From CAWAHD01 sp963781785 (GTDB lineage Bacteria; Planctomycetota; Planctomycetia; Isosphaerales; Isosphaeraceae), in assembly GCA_963781785.1 (NCBI GenBank), contig CAWAHD010000005.1:1054001-1118000 (forward strand): DNA of 64,000 nucleotides, given 5' to 3'. Made by a program: the position numbers and the translations under genes. The first letter of the stretch is position 1; each line of letters starts with the position of its first letter. The notes under the pieces were generated by a model, which was given only the letters and a program-made list of their open reading frames with translations, did not search any database and was not told the DNA's origin. Positions 1-9,427 of the stretch are shown here, piece by piece.

Positions 1-241
1 TCCGCGGACTTCGGCGAATGGACAGAAAGGCAGAAAGACAGGGGCCAGGCATTGCAGGCGTCGGCGCGACTCGGCGAACGAATTCGGTCGATCGCCTTAA
101 CCTTTGTGTAGCAAGACGGTTTGGATTGCTGCGAGACTCTCACATTCGGCCGATGGCACCGTGGTGGCGGGCAGAGCGGGTGCGCGCGGGTTTGGTAACG
201 TGGCCGGATGGACGTGCTGTTACGTTGCCTGTCCTCCGTCT
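1..241. other. No gene recognised at left edge
   Basis: I see no convincing coding sequence here. The short open frames lack a ribosome binding site and any recognisable motif, and they run into the LOG gene on the other strand. This is the region just downstream of the LOG stop codon. Confidence 0.5.
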
Positions 242-1045
242 TTATTCCCAGAGGAACCAGCGGCGTTTGATCTTGGGGCCATAGAACAGCCCGAACTGCC
301 TCAGCGCCGCGTCGTGAGCCAACCGCACCGCTTCTTCTGCGGAATCCGTCACCAGGATTCGCTCGGCATCGATCTCGTCGATGGTCATCGACTCGACAAG
401 CCGGTGGTGCAGGAAATCGAGCAGTGGCCGCCAATATTCCTGGCCCACCAGTATGAGCGGAAAGTCCTTGATCTTTTGAGTCTGGATCAAGGTCGCGGTC
501 TCGAAGACTTCGTCCAAGGTGCCGAAACCGCCGGGCAGGGCGATGAAGGCGTAGGAGTATTTCACGAGCATCAACTTGCGCACGAAGAAGTGCTGGAAGG
601 TCACCCAGCGATCGAGATAGGGGTTGGGTTTCTGTTCCTTCGGCAACACAATGTTGCAGCCGACGGAGTAGCCGCCGGCTTCCTTGGCACCGCGGTTGGC
701 ACCCTCCATGATACCGGGTCCGCCGCCGGTCATCACCGTGAAGCCGGCGCGAGCCAACTGGCGGCCGATCTCTCGTGCCAGGGCGTAATACACATGATCT
801 TCCGTAAAGTGCGCCGAGCCGAACACGGTGACACAGGGGCCGATGAAATGGAGTTTGCGGAATCCGCCCATGATCTCGAAGAAAATGCGAATCGCCCGTC
901 CTAGCTCGAACGAGCGCTTCTGCGGCCCATGCAGGAACTGCCTGACCTCCGGAACGGGCGGCACCTTGCCCCAGTTTGTCGTCGAAGTTGTCGGCCCACC
1001 TTGAGGCCGCGCGGCGACAGGGTCCGTGTTCGGTGTTTCGCTCAT
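242..1045 (-). CDS. LOG family protein (TIGR00730-type, cytokinin riboside 5'-monophosphate phosphoribohydrolase-like)
   Basis: This 267-residue cytoplasmic protein has the two signatures of the LOG/lysine-decarboxylase-like Rossmann fold: GGGPGIMEGAN near residues 107-117 and PGGFGTLDE near 171-179, which form the nucleotide-binding and active site. Characterised LOG enzymes release the base from cytokinin nucleotides or hydrolyse AMP-like nucleotides; the substrate here cannot be read from sequence. An N-terminal extension of about 60 residues precedes the fold, which is common in the long LOG subgroup. The ATG start is supported by a GAGGAG ribosome binding site about five bases upstream. 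The gene stands alone, with a 180-base gap to the next gene on the same strand. Confidence 0.9.
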   Translation of the reverse strand: MSETPNTDPVAARPQGGPTTSTTNWGKVPPVPEVRQFLHGPQKRSFELGRAIRIFFEIMGGFRKLHFIGPCVTVFGSAHFTEDHVYYALAREIGRQLARAGFTVMTGGGPGIMEGANRGAKEAGGYSVGCNIVLPKEQKPNPYLDRWVTFQHFFVRKLMLVKYSYAFIALPGGFGTLDEVFETATLIQTQKIKDFPLILVGQEYWRPLLDFLHHRLVESMTIDEIDAERILVTDSAEEAVRLAHDAALRQFGLFYGPKIKRRWFLWE

Positions 1046-1227
1046 ATCGACTCCTCAAGGAGTGATGTGACGCATCGACAGCGAGACTGATCTCATTGCG
1101 ATTGCTGGGCTCGGCAAGAGTGCAAGCGGTCGCCAGGCCAGAGAGGCCAAGATTTGGAGAAGGCGGTGGAGCAACTCCCCCAAGAGGCCCAAGCCGGCGC
1201 GAAGGACGAATGATCCCGGTGTAACGA

Positions 1228-1641
1228 TCACTTCACCTTCGACACGGGTTGGTCGGGATGAGCGGGGTTCGCCACAAGCCGGCGGTTGGCGCAATCCGCC
1301 AGCAAATCGAGCTTCTCCAGCACGGTCTGGCCGATCAGCACCTCGTCGCCCAGCACCAGAGCCTCTTCGAGCGTGTCTCGCCCCATGACCGCGAAAACGA
1401 TCGGCTCGGTTACCGCAACAACCTCGGTCCGCCCGTCGGCATACTCGGCGACCCGGTTGCCGCGAGACATGAGGCCGAGAGCCTCCATGACATGCGCAGG
1501 AATGATTGACCGGACCGCGCCCGTATCGACCATGGCATCCGCCTCGTAGCGCCTGACTGCCGATTTCTTCAGCTTCTTCCGACGATGGAGCGCTTCGTCA
1601 ACGGAATTGGTGAGGAGCACCTTAACTCGGATTTCACCCAT
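1228..1641 (-). CDS. Clan AA retropepsin-like aspartic protease
   Basis: A small protein of 137 residues. The motif VDTGA with the catalytic Asp-Thr-Gly at residues 39-41 is followed by a hydrophobic stretch (SIIPAHVMEALGL), and a later VLIGQTVLEKLDL segment resembles the flap-side element of retroviral-type aspartic proteases. Such single-domain proteases act as homodimers. The internal ATG at 1641 is chosen because the upstream open frame overlaps the kinase gene and has no protease-like sequence. It starts about 53 bases after the kinase stop on the same strand, so it may be cotranscribed with the ECF-kinase pair. Its substrate is unknown. Confidence 0.75.
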   Translation of the reverse strand: MGEIRVKVLLTNSVDEALHRRKKLKKSAVRRYEADAMVDTGAVRSIIPAHVMEALGLMSRGNRVAEYADGRTEVVAVTEPIVFAVMGRDTLEEALVLGDEVLIGQTVLEKLDLLADCANRRLVANPAHPDQPVSKVK

Positions 1642-1694
1642 GTCATACTCGGTTTGCGTTTCCGACGGTTTCGTCAGTATTCTACCAAGGCTCT

Positions 1695-4157
1695 CTATCC
1701 GTCCTCCTGTTTCCTTCTTCCGGAGACGAGACTGACCAGCCTGTCCTGGAGAACGGCGACGGAGAGGCGCGCGCGTGCGTTTCGGGGATCGAGACGCAAC
1801 GCGGTACGCGCTTCGCCCAGTGCCTTCCTCAGCGCGTCTTCGATCGTCGCGTAATCCTCGATTTTCCAGGCGTTCTTGGATTCCTGCTGGAAGGCAATGC
1901 AAAGCATCAGGTGAAACAGGGGCTCGTCAGGATCTCTGCGTGCGAGCATCGTAGCGAAAGCAGAGAGCCATCGGGCGGTCCGGCGGGCGTCGCCCAAGCG
2001 GCAGGCATGTCGTTGCTTCGCGGCCCACCCGGCGGCAATGCCGGCCACTTCGAAGGCCGCGGTGGTAAACAAGGAGGGGTCCTCGCCGATCGCCTCGCAT
2101 CTTGACTCGAGCGCCCGGATGACCGCATGGGCGTGGGCATCCGGGTCGAAGCGGCCCTTCGATTCGCCGGTCAAATCTGAGGCGGATGGATATGGCTGGA
2201 CTTCGCTGGCAATCCAGTACGCGACTTTTTCCTGGAACATTTGCGGGAGCCGTCTACTGTCCGGGAATCTCCGGATCGCGGCGCGGAGCTTTGCGGTTGC
2301 GCCCTCGTCGGGGGCCAGGTCCAATCGGGCCAGCGTGGCAAGGATCCCGATCGCGGGGTCGCCTGGGGTGTGCTCGCTCAACCGCTCAAGCATGCGGATA
2401 TGCGACTCCAGAAGCCTCCGCCGCGGCTCTTCCAGGCCGCAACGGCCGAACAGCGAGGCGATCGCGCGCCGCGATTGGTCGATCGAAACGATGACATCGA
2501 GGTGTCGCTGGTCGTGGACCAAGCCCTCGAGCACATCCTCAGCTCGCTGGAAACAGAAGAGCGCCTCGCCCGAGCGCTCTTGATTGTGCGCGACCCGACC
2601 GAGCTCCATCAGCGTCCGTGCATACGCCGCATCGACAAGAGAGGCGTCTGCGCCGGATCTTCGCCCTTCCAGTAAGTCCAGGCTGTCCATGAGCAACGCG
2701 CGTGATTCAGCGTAGTTACCACGACGCCGGAAATCCTCCGCCAATTGACGTTCAAGTTCACAGATCGCGATCAGGTTGGATGCGGCGAACTCTCGATGGC
2801 GACGCAGTTTCGCGGTGAGTTCGCGTACAGCACGCGACGACGATTCGAACCTTTCCGATGCGAGCATTTGCGGTGCATTCACGGTCGTCGCCAGCAGGCC
2901 GACGAGATCGCGGACCGCGCCGGAGGTGGCTTTGTCGCTCTCGATGGCACGGGCGAGGGCATTCTCGGCCCGCGCGCGCTCGGCTTCGGAATGGCGCCAC
3001 AGCGTGAAGAAGCCGACGAGGCTAAGCGCCACGGTGACCACGAGGACGGCCAGGAGCGATGCGATTGCCGGCCGGCGCCGGCACCAGCGACCGGCGTGTT
3101 CGAGCTTCGAGACCGCACGCGCCCGGATCGGGAACCCAGCGAGCCAGCGCTCCAGGTCGTCCGCGAGCGCACTGGCCGACGCGTAGCGCCGAATCGGGTC
3201 CTTCCGCAGGCAAGTCAGGGCGATCGTTTCGAGGTCGCGCGGCAGACCGGGGACAAGCGTTCTGGGCGGGGCCGGTTCACGGGTTCGCACCAGGTCCAGG
3301 GTCTCGATGACCGACGCGGCCTGAAACGGGGGCCGGCCGGTCAAGAGGCTGTACAGAGTCGCCCCGAGGGCGAAGACATCGGACCCTTGACCGATCGCCG
3401 CGCGGTTTCCAGCAATCTGCTCGGGAGCCATGAACGAGGGGGTACCCCGCACCCCAATCGGACCGGTCGCCGTCGCGCCCGGATCGTCGCCCGCCCGGGC
3501 AATTCCGAAGTCAGCAAGTATCGGCGTGACTTGATCCCATGGACATTCCGGCTGTCCGTCGAGCAGGATATTTGAGGGCTTGATGTCGAGGTGCAGCATC
3601 CCGGCCTTGTGGATCTGGTCGACGGCCCGCGCGACCGCCCTGATCAACTCCACCGCGACACGCGCCGGCAGAGGGCCTGTGACGCGGTCAGCCAGGCTTC
3701 CCCCGGTGATCAGGTCGAGGACGAGGTAGAGACAGCCGTCCTGTTCACCCGCCTCGTGGAGCTGGACGACGTTGCGATGGCGGACCCGCCCCATCGCGCG
3801 CGCCTCGCGAAGCCAGCGCCCGCGATCCTCCGCACCGATCAGAGCGCTCGCGGCGACGACCTTGATGGCCACGCGGCGGGCCAGGTGCGGTTGCCACGCC
3901 TGGTAGACCACCCCCATTGCACCTCGCCCCAGCTCGCGCTCGATCGCGAAACCGGGGATCGTGGGGGGATGCACCAGCCCCGCCAGTCGTGCCGGGCCGC
4001 GTCCCTCGGAGACGGACGCATTAGCGGCCAAACGTTCCAGAACGTCCTGACAATCTGCGCACATCTCGACGTGCGCTTCCATCGTCGCGAAGTGTGAATT
4101 GCTCGACGAATCGCAGGCGAGCCGGCTGAGCGTCTCGGGTGTGGGACATGTGAACAT
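1695..4157 (-). CDS. Membrane Ser/Thr protein kinase with N-terminal anti-sigma-like zinc finger
   Basis: An 820-residue PknB-type kinase. Residues 29-36 (HVEMCADC) match the H-x3-C-x2-C zinc-binding motif of anti-sigma factors. The kinase domain (about 68-345) has the glycine loop GRGAMGVV, VAIK lysine 99, catalytic HLDIKPSN at 189-196 and DFG at 216-218. The usual HRD arginine is leucine, making it a non-RD kinase, but the catalytic Asp is kept. A membrane segment lies at about 364-387, followed by a 430-residue helical, TPR-like sensor region outside the membrane. It begins 31 bases after an ECF sigma gene on the same strand. I infer that it binds or phosphorylates that sigma factor. Confidence 0.88.
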   Translation of the reverse strand: MFTCPTPETLSRLACDSSSNSHFATMEAHVEMCADCQDVLERLAANASVSEGRGPARLAGLVHPPTIPGFAIERELGRGAMGVVYQAWQPHLARRVAIKVVAASALIGAEDRGRWLREARAMGRVRHRNVVQLHEAGEQDGCLYLVLDLITGGSLADRVTGPLPARVAVELIRAVARAVDQIHKAGMLHLDIKPSNILLDGQPECPWDQVTPILADFGIARAGDDPGATATGPIGVRGTPSFMAPEQIAGNRAAIGQGSDVFALGATLYSLLTGRPPFQAASVIETLDLVRTREPAPPRTLVPGLPRDLETIALTCLRKDPIRRYASASALADDLERWLAGFPIRARAVSKLEHAGRWCRRRPAIASLLAVLVVTVALSLVGFFTLWRHSEAERARAENALARAIESDKATSGAVRDLVGLLATTVNAPQMLASERFESSSRAVRELTAKLRRHREFAASNLIAICELERQLAEDFRRRGNYAESRALLMDSLDLLEGRRSGADASLVDAAYARTLMELGRVAHNQERSGEALFCFQRAEDVLEGLVHDQRHLDVIVSIDQSRRAIASLFGRCGLEEPRRRLLESHIRMLERLSEHTPGDPAIGILATLARLDLAPDEGATAKLRAAIRRFPDSRRLPQMFQEKVAYWIASEVQPYPSASDLTGESKGRFDPDAHAHAVIRALESRCEAIGEDPSLFTTAAFEVAGIAAGWAAKQRHACRLGDARRTARWLSAFATMLARRDPDEPLFHLMLCIAFQQESKNAWKIEDYATIEDALRKALGEARTALRLDPRNARARLSVAVLQDRLVSLVSGRRKQEDG

Positions 4158-4188
4158 GGGGAAACCTCGGTCCCGTCTGAAGGTTCAA

Positions 4189-4833
4189 TCAATCTCCGGT
4201 CTGCCGGGTTTCTGGCTCAAGCACGCGGGGCTCGGCCAGGAGCCGTTGCCCTTCTTCGCGCAGCATCCGGCCCACCCGCCTTTCCGCAGCGAAGGCGGCG
4301 TAGTAGGAGATGCCAGCGGCTGCCGCAGTCTGGCGGACGGACTGCCCGAGGATGGCGATGTTCCAGAAGACCTGCCATGTCTGCTGGCTGACACGCCGCT
4401 TTACGGCGTCCTGGATTTCCTCGGCCTGGCGGAGCAAGACAGGGCGCTCCGGCGCCACCGTGAGCTCGACCTCGTCACCAAGGGACGCGTCCTCCACGAG
4501 CGACCAGGCCGGCTGGTCGTCGAGCGACTTCACCCGATCGGCCTTCTTCTTGCGCAGCAGATCGATCGCCCGCGATTGGCACAACCGGCGGAGCCAGCCG
4601 CGAAACGTCTTCCCGGGGTCGTAGCGGTAGGTGCGCATTCGCCGCGCCAGGTCGATCCAGACCCGCTGGCAAAGCTCTTCCGTGGACTCGGCGTCAAGCC
4701 GGTATCGACGGGAAAAAAGCCGGATCACCGGATCGTAACGCGTGACGAAATCGACCCAGGCTTCGTGATCGCGCCAGTCGCCCAGGCGGGTCAGCAGCGT
4801 CGGATTGGTCGTGCCCGCATTGGACCCCACCAT
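4189..4833 (-). CDS. ECF-type RNA polymerase sigma factor
   Basis: A 214-residue sigma-70 family protein. Region 2 includes YDPVIRLFSRRYRLDAESTE and the TFRGWLRRLCQSRAIDLLR stretch, which corresponds to the promoter-melting and -10 recognition helices. The C-terminal part has a helix-turn-helix-like segment (SVRQTAAAAGISYYAAFAAERRV) for -35 recognition. The ATG is preceded by GGAGG at a good spacing. It lies directly upstream of the zinc-finger kinase gene on the same strand, the classic planctomycete ECF-kinase arrangement, so activity is probably controlled by that kinase. Confidence 0.88.
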   Translation of the reverse strand: MVGSNAGTTNPTLLTRLGDWRDHEAWVDFVTRYDPVIRLFSRRYRLDAESTEELCQRVWIDLARRMRTYRYDPGKTFRGWLRRLCQSRAIDLLRKKKADRVKSLDDQPAWSLVEDASLGDEVELTVAPERPVLLRQAEEIQDAVKRRVSQQTWQVFWNIAILGQSVRQTAAAAGISYYAAFAAERRVGRMLREEGQRLLAEPRVLEPETRQTGD

Positions 4834-5227
4834 CGGGGCAACCTCCGGTCGAAAGGGTCGATCCGAACACCATCGCCTCGAGCCGCGTTAATACCCTTCG
4901 TACTACTTTATGGAGTGGCTTAGCTCACTGACGTCGCAGACCGGCTTATCTTGCGTGAGGGCGTCCTCACCCGCCGGATTTCAGCCTGGAAGCGAAGCTC
5001 TCCATGCGGTGCCGGGTGATTCTGGTGACTCTACCAGGCTTGCGTGCACTCCAGCAAGCTCTGGGCCCAAAAACATCGTGAGTGTCTCGCCGTGGCTTCA
5101 TCGATCGGGACGAGTGAGTAGGGCGCGACCGGGTTTCTGACATCCGCATCGGTCGTGAGAAGGGGAAACCTGGTAAGCCCCGTCGGCACCGGACCCGGTC
5201 GGTCACCATCGGTCAGGACGTATAGTC
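4834..5227. other. Intergenic region between divergent genes
   Basis: About 390 bases separate the minus-strand sigma gene from the plus-strand secreted protein gene. It must hold both promoters, but I cannot pick convincing boxes for either. No RNA gene or open frame of note is seen. Confidence 0.4.
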
Positions 5228-6904
5228 ATGAGATTCCTCTCAGAGTGGGTTCGGCCGAATGACGAGAGAATAAGGCTGCGGGCGCGGTCAGGTGCAGCAC
5301 AATCGCGCAGGCGGGGCCGGCAGCTCCTGGTTGAGGCGCTTGAGTCGCGTCAACTCCTCGCAGGCCTGACGGTGACAACAGCCGGCAAGGCTGCAGGCTT
5401 CAGTCTGTCGACCTTCGCCACAGGTTTCCCGAATTCTGGCGGCATCGGACCTTTCGGGACCGTCTTCCCGGCCAACGGCGGGGTCCTGGTGAGCGATGAC
5501 CTGGGCAACGTGCGTCGCTTCCCCACCGACACAGACGGTCAGAACGCGGCAATGGTGCCGCCGGTCTCAGGTGCGAATTACCCGAACAGCGCCACGGGCA
5601 TGGCTCGCGTGGGAGCCAACCTGTACCTGATGATGACCAGTCGGAATCAGATTGCTCAGATCAGCGATGACGGCACCCTGGAAAGGGTCGTCGCCACGGT
5701 TCCCAGTCCGCTCGGCGTCGCGCTCAACCCGCTCGATGGCCATTTGTTCGTGTCGAGTTTCAACGCGAAGATCTACGACGTGAACCCGTTGACCGGGGCG
5801 GTATCAGTCTTCCTGGATGTGGCGCCTGACGGCCTGGCTGTCGATCCCAGCGCCGGGATCCTGTACGCGGCATTCGACGGTGCGGCGAATGGCGACCGGG
5901 TGGAAGGCTTCAACATCACGACCAAGGCCATGGTGTTCCAGTCCGGTACGATCGCGGCCGGGCCGGATGGCATCGCGTTGGGTACAGGGCCGGTGGCGGG
6001 AAAACTCTTCGTCAACACCAATGGCGGGACAGTCGTCGAGCTGAACCTGGAGACAGCGGCCCAGACGGTCATTGCATCGGGAGGCTCGCGCGGCGATTTC
6101 GTGGCCGTGGACCCCTACAACGGCACGCTGCTCTTGACCCAGACCGACCGGATCATGCGGCTCGTCCCAGGCGTTTTTGTCATCCCCCCCCATCTCCTGA
6201 CCACGACGAGTACGCTCGAGGTCACGCCCGCGATTTCGAACCTCGGCCAGACGGTCACGCTGACGGCCGTGGTCGCCACCGCTGGGACCGGCATCCCGAC
6301 TGGTACCGTCACGTTCACGATCGACGGCCAGGCTCAAGCACCCGTCACCTTGACCGAAGTGGGAGGCTTGGATCAAGCAAGCTTCACGATTTCGACGCTG
6401 GTGCCGGGCACCGACGCCATCACCGCCACCTACAGCGGCGATACCACCTTCGCCGCCAGCGGCTCCAACCCGGTGAGTGCGACCGTCATCGCCCCGAGTC
6501 CGACTGGACCGACTGCCCCCACGCGAACGGTCCTGACAGCACGGCCCAGACCAGCGAACCTCGGGCGGCGGGTCACCTTGACGGCCACGGTCAAGGATCT
6601 CAAGCGCGGTGGCCGGACCCCCAGCGGCTCGGTCACATTCCTGGACGGCACGGTCACTCTGGGTACGGTCGCTCTCCGCCACGGCGTGGCCAGCCTCAAG
6701 ACTTCGACCCTGCCCCTCGGCCCAAATACAATCCATGCCGATTACACGCCGAGCCAGGGCTTCGCTCCCAGCGCCGCGGCCATCGTCGAAAAGGTTCAGG
6801 CACATCAATCAAGAAACAGGGCCGCACTCTCCGCGGAGAGCGGGAGACGCGCGGTCCCCTCGAAGTCCATGGCCATCCGTGTCATTGGTGTCGGTTCATT
6901 CTGA
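5228..6904 (+). CDS. Secreted planctomycete protein with beta-propeller and two Ig-like repeats
   Basis: A 558-residue predicted extracellular protein. Residues 35-46 (VEALESRQLLAG) match the N-terminal signature common on large planctomycete exported proteins, preceded by an arginine-rich segment. Residues 50-310 resemble an NHL/SMP-30-like propeller, with repeated short strands ending in DP-x-G-x-L. Two bacterial Ig-like domains of the Big_3_5 type follow at about 325-420 and 435-530; each has the GTVTF or GSVTF and Y-GD/TPS signatures. The tail after residue 530 is short and basic, with no membrane anchor. The function is probably structural or adhesive at the cell surface. Confidence 0.75.
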   Translation: MRFLSEWVRPNDERIRLRARSGAAQSRRRGRQLLVEALESRQLLAGLTVTTAGKAAGFSLSTFATGFPNSGGIGPFGTVFPANGGVLVSDDLGNVRRFPTDTDGQNAAMVPPVSGANYPNSATGMARVGANLYLMMTSRNQIAQISDDGTLERVVATVPSPLGVALNPLDGHLFVSSFNAKIYDVNPLTGAVSVFLDVAPDGLAVDPSAGILYAAFDGAANGDRVEGFNITTKAMVFQSGTIAAGPDGIALGTGPVAGKLFVNTNGGTVVELNLETAAQTVIASGGSRGDFVAVDPYNGTLLLTQTDRIMRLVPGVFVIPPHLLTTTSTLEVTPAISNLGQTVTLTAVVATAGTGIPTGTVTFTIDGQAQAPVTLTEVGGLDQASFTISTLVPGTDAITATYSGDTTFAASGSNPVSATVIAPSPTGPTAPTRTVLTARPRPANLGRRVTLTATVKDLKRGGRTPSGSVTFLDGTVTLGTVALRHGVASLKTSTLPLGPNTIHADYTPSQGFAPSAAAIVEKVQAHQSRNRAALSAESGRRAVPSKSMAIRVIGVGSF

Positions 6905-7059
6905 AGAAAATGAGCTGACGCCAACGATTCATTATTCTCTTCGTTCGGTCCTGTGTCCTCGTCCGTCCGGACACTCCCCCCTGCCTTTCCGTCCGCATTC
7001 GTGCGAAGATCGATTTGAGGCGAGCGACCCGTCGATCACCCCATCCGAAGCGAACGACG

Positions 7060-7629
7060 ATGCGTCTGCGGCGAGACCTCATATCGCGTATCTGCTTGGT
7101 CGTCGCGATCCTCTCAGGACTCGGGCTGTTCGCATTGCATCGACTCCGACGCCCAGAGATAGGGACGACGATCAGCAAGCGTGAAGTCGCCGACGAGATG
7201 AGAAGCCGTGCGCGGCAAGCCGTGAGCACGGCCGCGCACGATTACCGCATATCACTCAATTTCAGCCCGGAGTCTGTCGAGAAGGTCGAGGAGATCCTCG
7301 GCAAGATCCACGACCGGCACATTCGGTCGCCGCTGGCCGATTCAGAGCTGGCCAAGGAGTCGCTGAAGTGGGGGGCTTACATCGGAGAAGTCATCAAGAC
7401 GGTCCGCCCCTGTCAGTGGGCCGTCGATTCCGAGGGAAACGGCGCGGGCAGCTTGCCCGTCGTCTACCAGGACAAAAGCGAGGTTTTCCCGATCCTGTGG
7501 TGCCATGAGCGGATCACGATTGGTGACGACGAAAACGTCTGGCACAAGTTCCTCATACTGGTCGTCGATCGGGATAAGTCGGAAGCGATCGAATTCAAGC
7601 CAGAAGGCGTCGAGGGCAATGTGAAGTGA
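7060..7629 (+). CDS. Hypothetical membrane-anchored protein
   Basis: A 189-residue protein with one N-terminal transmembrane segment (about residues 8-24, ICLVVAILSGLGLFALH) and a soluble domain that would lie outside. The soluble part is rich in charged helices (VEKVEEILGKIHDRH) followed by strands with several tryptophans. This resembles the pattern of DUF3806-like proteins, but I cannot confirm the family. I chose the ATG at 7060 because the upstream in-frame ATG would put a very basic stretch before the membrane helix. Confidence 0.55.
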   Translation: MRLRRDLISRICLVVAILSGLGLFALHRLRRPEIGTTISKREVADEMRSRARQAVSTAAHDYRISLNFSPESVEKVEEILGKIHDRHIRSPLADSELAKESLKWGAYIGEVIKTVRPCQWAVDSEGNGAGSLPVVYQDKSEVFPILWCHERITIGDDENVWHKFLILVVDRDKSEAIEFKPEGVEGNVK

Positions 7630-7862
7630 GAAGAGCGGGCTACGCGGAGCCAACGAATCGCCCGGAAAGCCCGTCGGAAACGATGAACAAGCCCGACCGT
7701 GCTGTCCCGTGGGTGAGCGGGACCCGCTCGGCCGAGTGCCTATTCTTCGCCAGGCAGCCGAGCGAAAGTCGTTCGCACGGAAGGCCGAAGGCCGTCGCTG
7801 CCAAGGGCAGATTGGCGTACAATCGTAGGCTGACTCTAGCAATTGTGCGACAGGAGGGTGCC

Positions 7863-8456
7863 ATGGCGTCTGCCGCTTCCATGCCACGCTTCACGCCGGA
7901 ACAATACCTCGCCTTGGAGCGGAAGGCCGACTTCAAGAGCGAGTTCTGCAATGGCATCATCATCGCCATGGCGGGTGCGAGCCGCGAGCACAACGTCATT
8001 GGCGGAAACCTCCATGGGGAGATTCGCTCCCAACTGAAGGAGCGCTCTTGCGAGGTTTATATCAGTGACATGCGGGTGCGAGTCAGCGTGACGGGACTCT
8101 TCGCTTACCCCGACGTCGTCGCAGTCTGCGGCGAGGCCCGCTTCCTCGACCACAAAGGCGACACATTGCTCAACCCGACATTGATCGCTGAGATCCTGTC
8201 GACTTCGACGGAGTCTTACGACCGCGGAGACAAGTTCATGCATTACCGTCGGTTGGAATCCCTGAGGGAGTACGTTGTCGTCGCGCAGAACAAGGTGCTT
8301 GTGGAGCGATTCACCCGCCAGGGAGAGGGATGGCTCCTCACGGAGTTTCGCAACCTGGATGAGACGTTGCGGCTTGACTCGATCGACTGCGCGGTTCCCT
8401 TGCGTGAGATTTACGCAAGAATCGCGTTCCCCGAGGAGGACGCAGCCGGCGATTGA
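7863..8456 (+). CDS. Uma2 family endonuclease (DUF820, PD-(D/E)XK fold)
   Basis: A 197-residue protein of the Uma2 family, abundant in cyanobacteria and planctomycetes and predicted to be PD-(D/E)XK nucleases. Visible signatures are FTPEQYLALE near the N terminus, EFCNGIIIAMAGAS, then YPDVVAVC and LIAEILS with the acidic residues expected to bind metal, and YDRGDKFMHYRRLESLREYVVV. The biological target is not known for the family. The internal ATG at 7863 is supported by an AGGAGG site a few bases upstream; the longer open frame has no domain before this point. The unrelated-looking paralogue at about 60.4 kb is a second member. Confidence 0.85.
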   Translation: MASAASMPRFTPEQYLALERKADFKSEFCNGIIIAMAGASREHNVIGGNLHGEIRSQLKERSCEVYISDMRVRVSVTGLFAYPDVVAVCGEARFLDHKGDTLLNPTLIAEILSTSTESYDRGDKFMHYRRLESLREYVVVAQNKVLVERFTRQGEGWLLTEFRNLDETLRLDSIDCAVPLREIYARIAFPEEDAAGD

Positions 8457-8504
8457 GATCAGACTCAGCCGATTGCGGAAGGATTTGACTCCGGGTATTG
8501 ACGA

Positions 8505-9416
8505 TCACGCCTTCCGCACAATGGCAGCGTGGTCGATCCGCCCGATCTCGCCATAGAGTTGCACGCCCACACTCGGCACGTAGATCACCGCGACCAAGGC
8601 GAGCACGTTTCGTGCGATCTGGTCGACCACGCTCGACTGGAATATGTTGCCGTCCACGGCCAAAGACAGGATGAGGCCGGCGAGAGCCATGTTGAGTCCG
8701 ATCTTGATGCAACGAGTGAGCCGGCGCCATCGGCCCTGGATCGCGACGACCGAGAGCAGCGCAAGGAGGCCGGCCATCAACCCGATCAAAAACGGGAGGC
8801 GCAGCCGCTGGAAGTCCGGCGTGTAGGCCGTCCACGAGGTATCGAGCCGGCCGCCCGAGACATGGTCGAGCACCCAGGCCGGTGCGCCGTACAAGACGAC
8901 GATGAATGTGGCGATCGGGACGATCACGGCCGTTCCGGCGCGACTGGCCCGGTCACGGTCCCGGGGTTTCCAGCGCACCGCGCTGGGCCAGTGCCGACGC
9001 GTCCAGCTCTTCGCCCCGAAGGCGACGACCAGGAGGCCGAGCCAGACCAGAATGCCGACCTTGACGAGATTGTCGGCGGCCTCCGGAAGGGAGGGCAGCC
9101 GCTTGCTGATCGCGCCGAACAGGACCAGCGCACCCGCGCCGATGAGGGCGGCTCTGAGGAAACTCGTCGAGTCGGCAGGATCAATGATGGTCCAGGGGGG
9201 CTGATAGCGGGCCGCGGCCTCGTTCGGGTGGCCGTAGCCACGCACCAGCGCAAGCGCCAGGGACTCGTCGGGCGGGTGTCCCGACTCCTGGGCCTGGGCG
9301 TGTAACTCGTCGTTCAGGAGAGAGCGTAGCTCGGTCGCCACGTCGTCCCGCTGGCGCCTCGGCAGGAATCGCACCGTGTCGTGGATGTACGTTTCGATCA
9401 CCTCGGTCGCTTGCAT
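8505..9416 (-). CDS. HAAS-domain multi-pass membrane protein, PadR partner
   Basis: A 303-residue membrane protein. The first 75 residues (YIHDTVRFLPRRQRDDVATE, then RSLLND) match the HAAS/permease-prefix domain, which is typically encoded beside PadR repressors. The rest has about six hydrophobic segments. The start at 9416 is chosen because the upstream frame overlaps the PadR gene. It begins 11 bases after the PadR stop codon, so the two are one operon. The likely role is a PadR-regulated membrane or envelope-stress function; no substrate can be inferred. Confidence 0.75.
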   Translation of the reverse strand: MQATEVIETYIHDTVRFLPRRQRDDVATELRSLLNDELHAQAQESGHPPDESLALALVRGYGHPNEAAARYQPPWTIIDPADSTSFLRAALIGAGALVLFGAISKRLPSLPEAADNLVKVGILVWLGLLVVAFGAKSWTRRHWPSAVRWKPRDRDRASRAGTAVIVPIATFIVVLYGAPAWVLDHVSGGRLDTSWTAYTPDFQRLRLPFLIGLMAGLLALLSVVAIQGRWRRLTRCIKIGLNMALAGLILSLAVDGNIFQSSVVDQIARNVLALVAVIYVPSVGVQLYGEIGRIDHAAIVRKA

Positions 9417-9427
9417 CGCTTCGTGTC

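Noticed and set aside
104..904. Long plus-strand open frame opposite the LOG gene
   Set aside because: It is a shadow of a clearly conserved LOG protein on the minus strand, which has both signature motifs and a good ribosome binding site.
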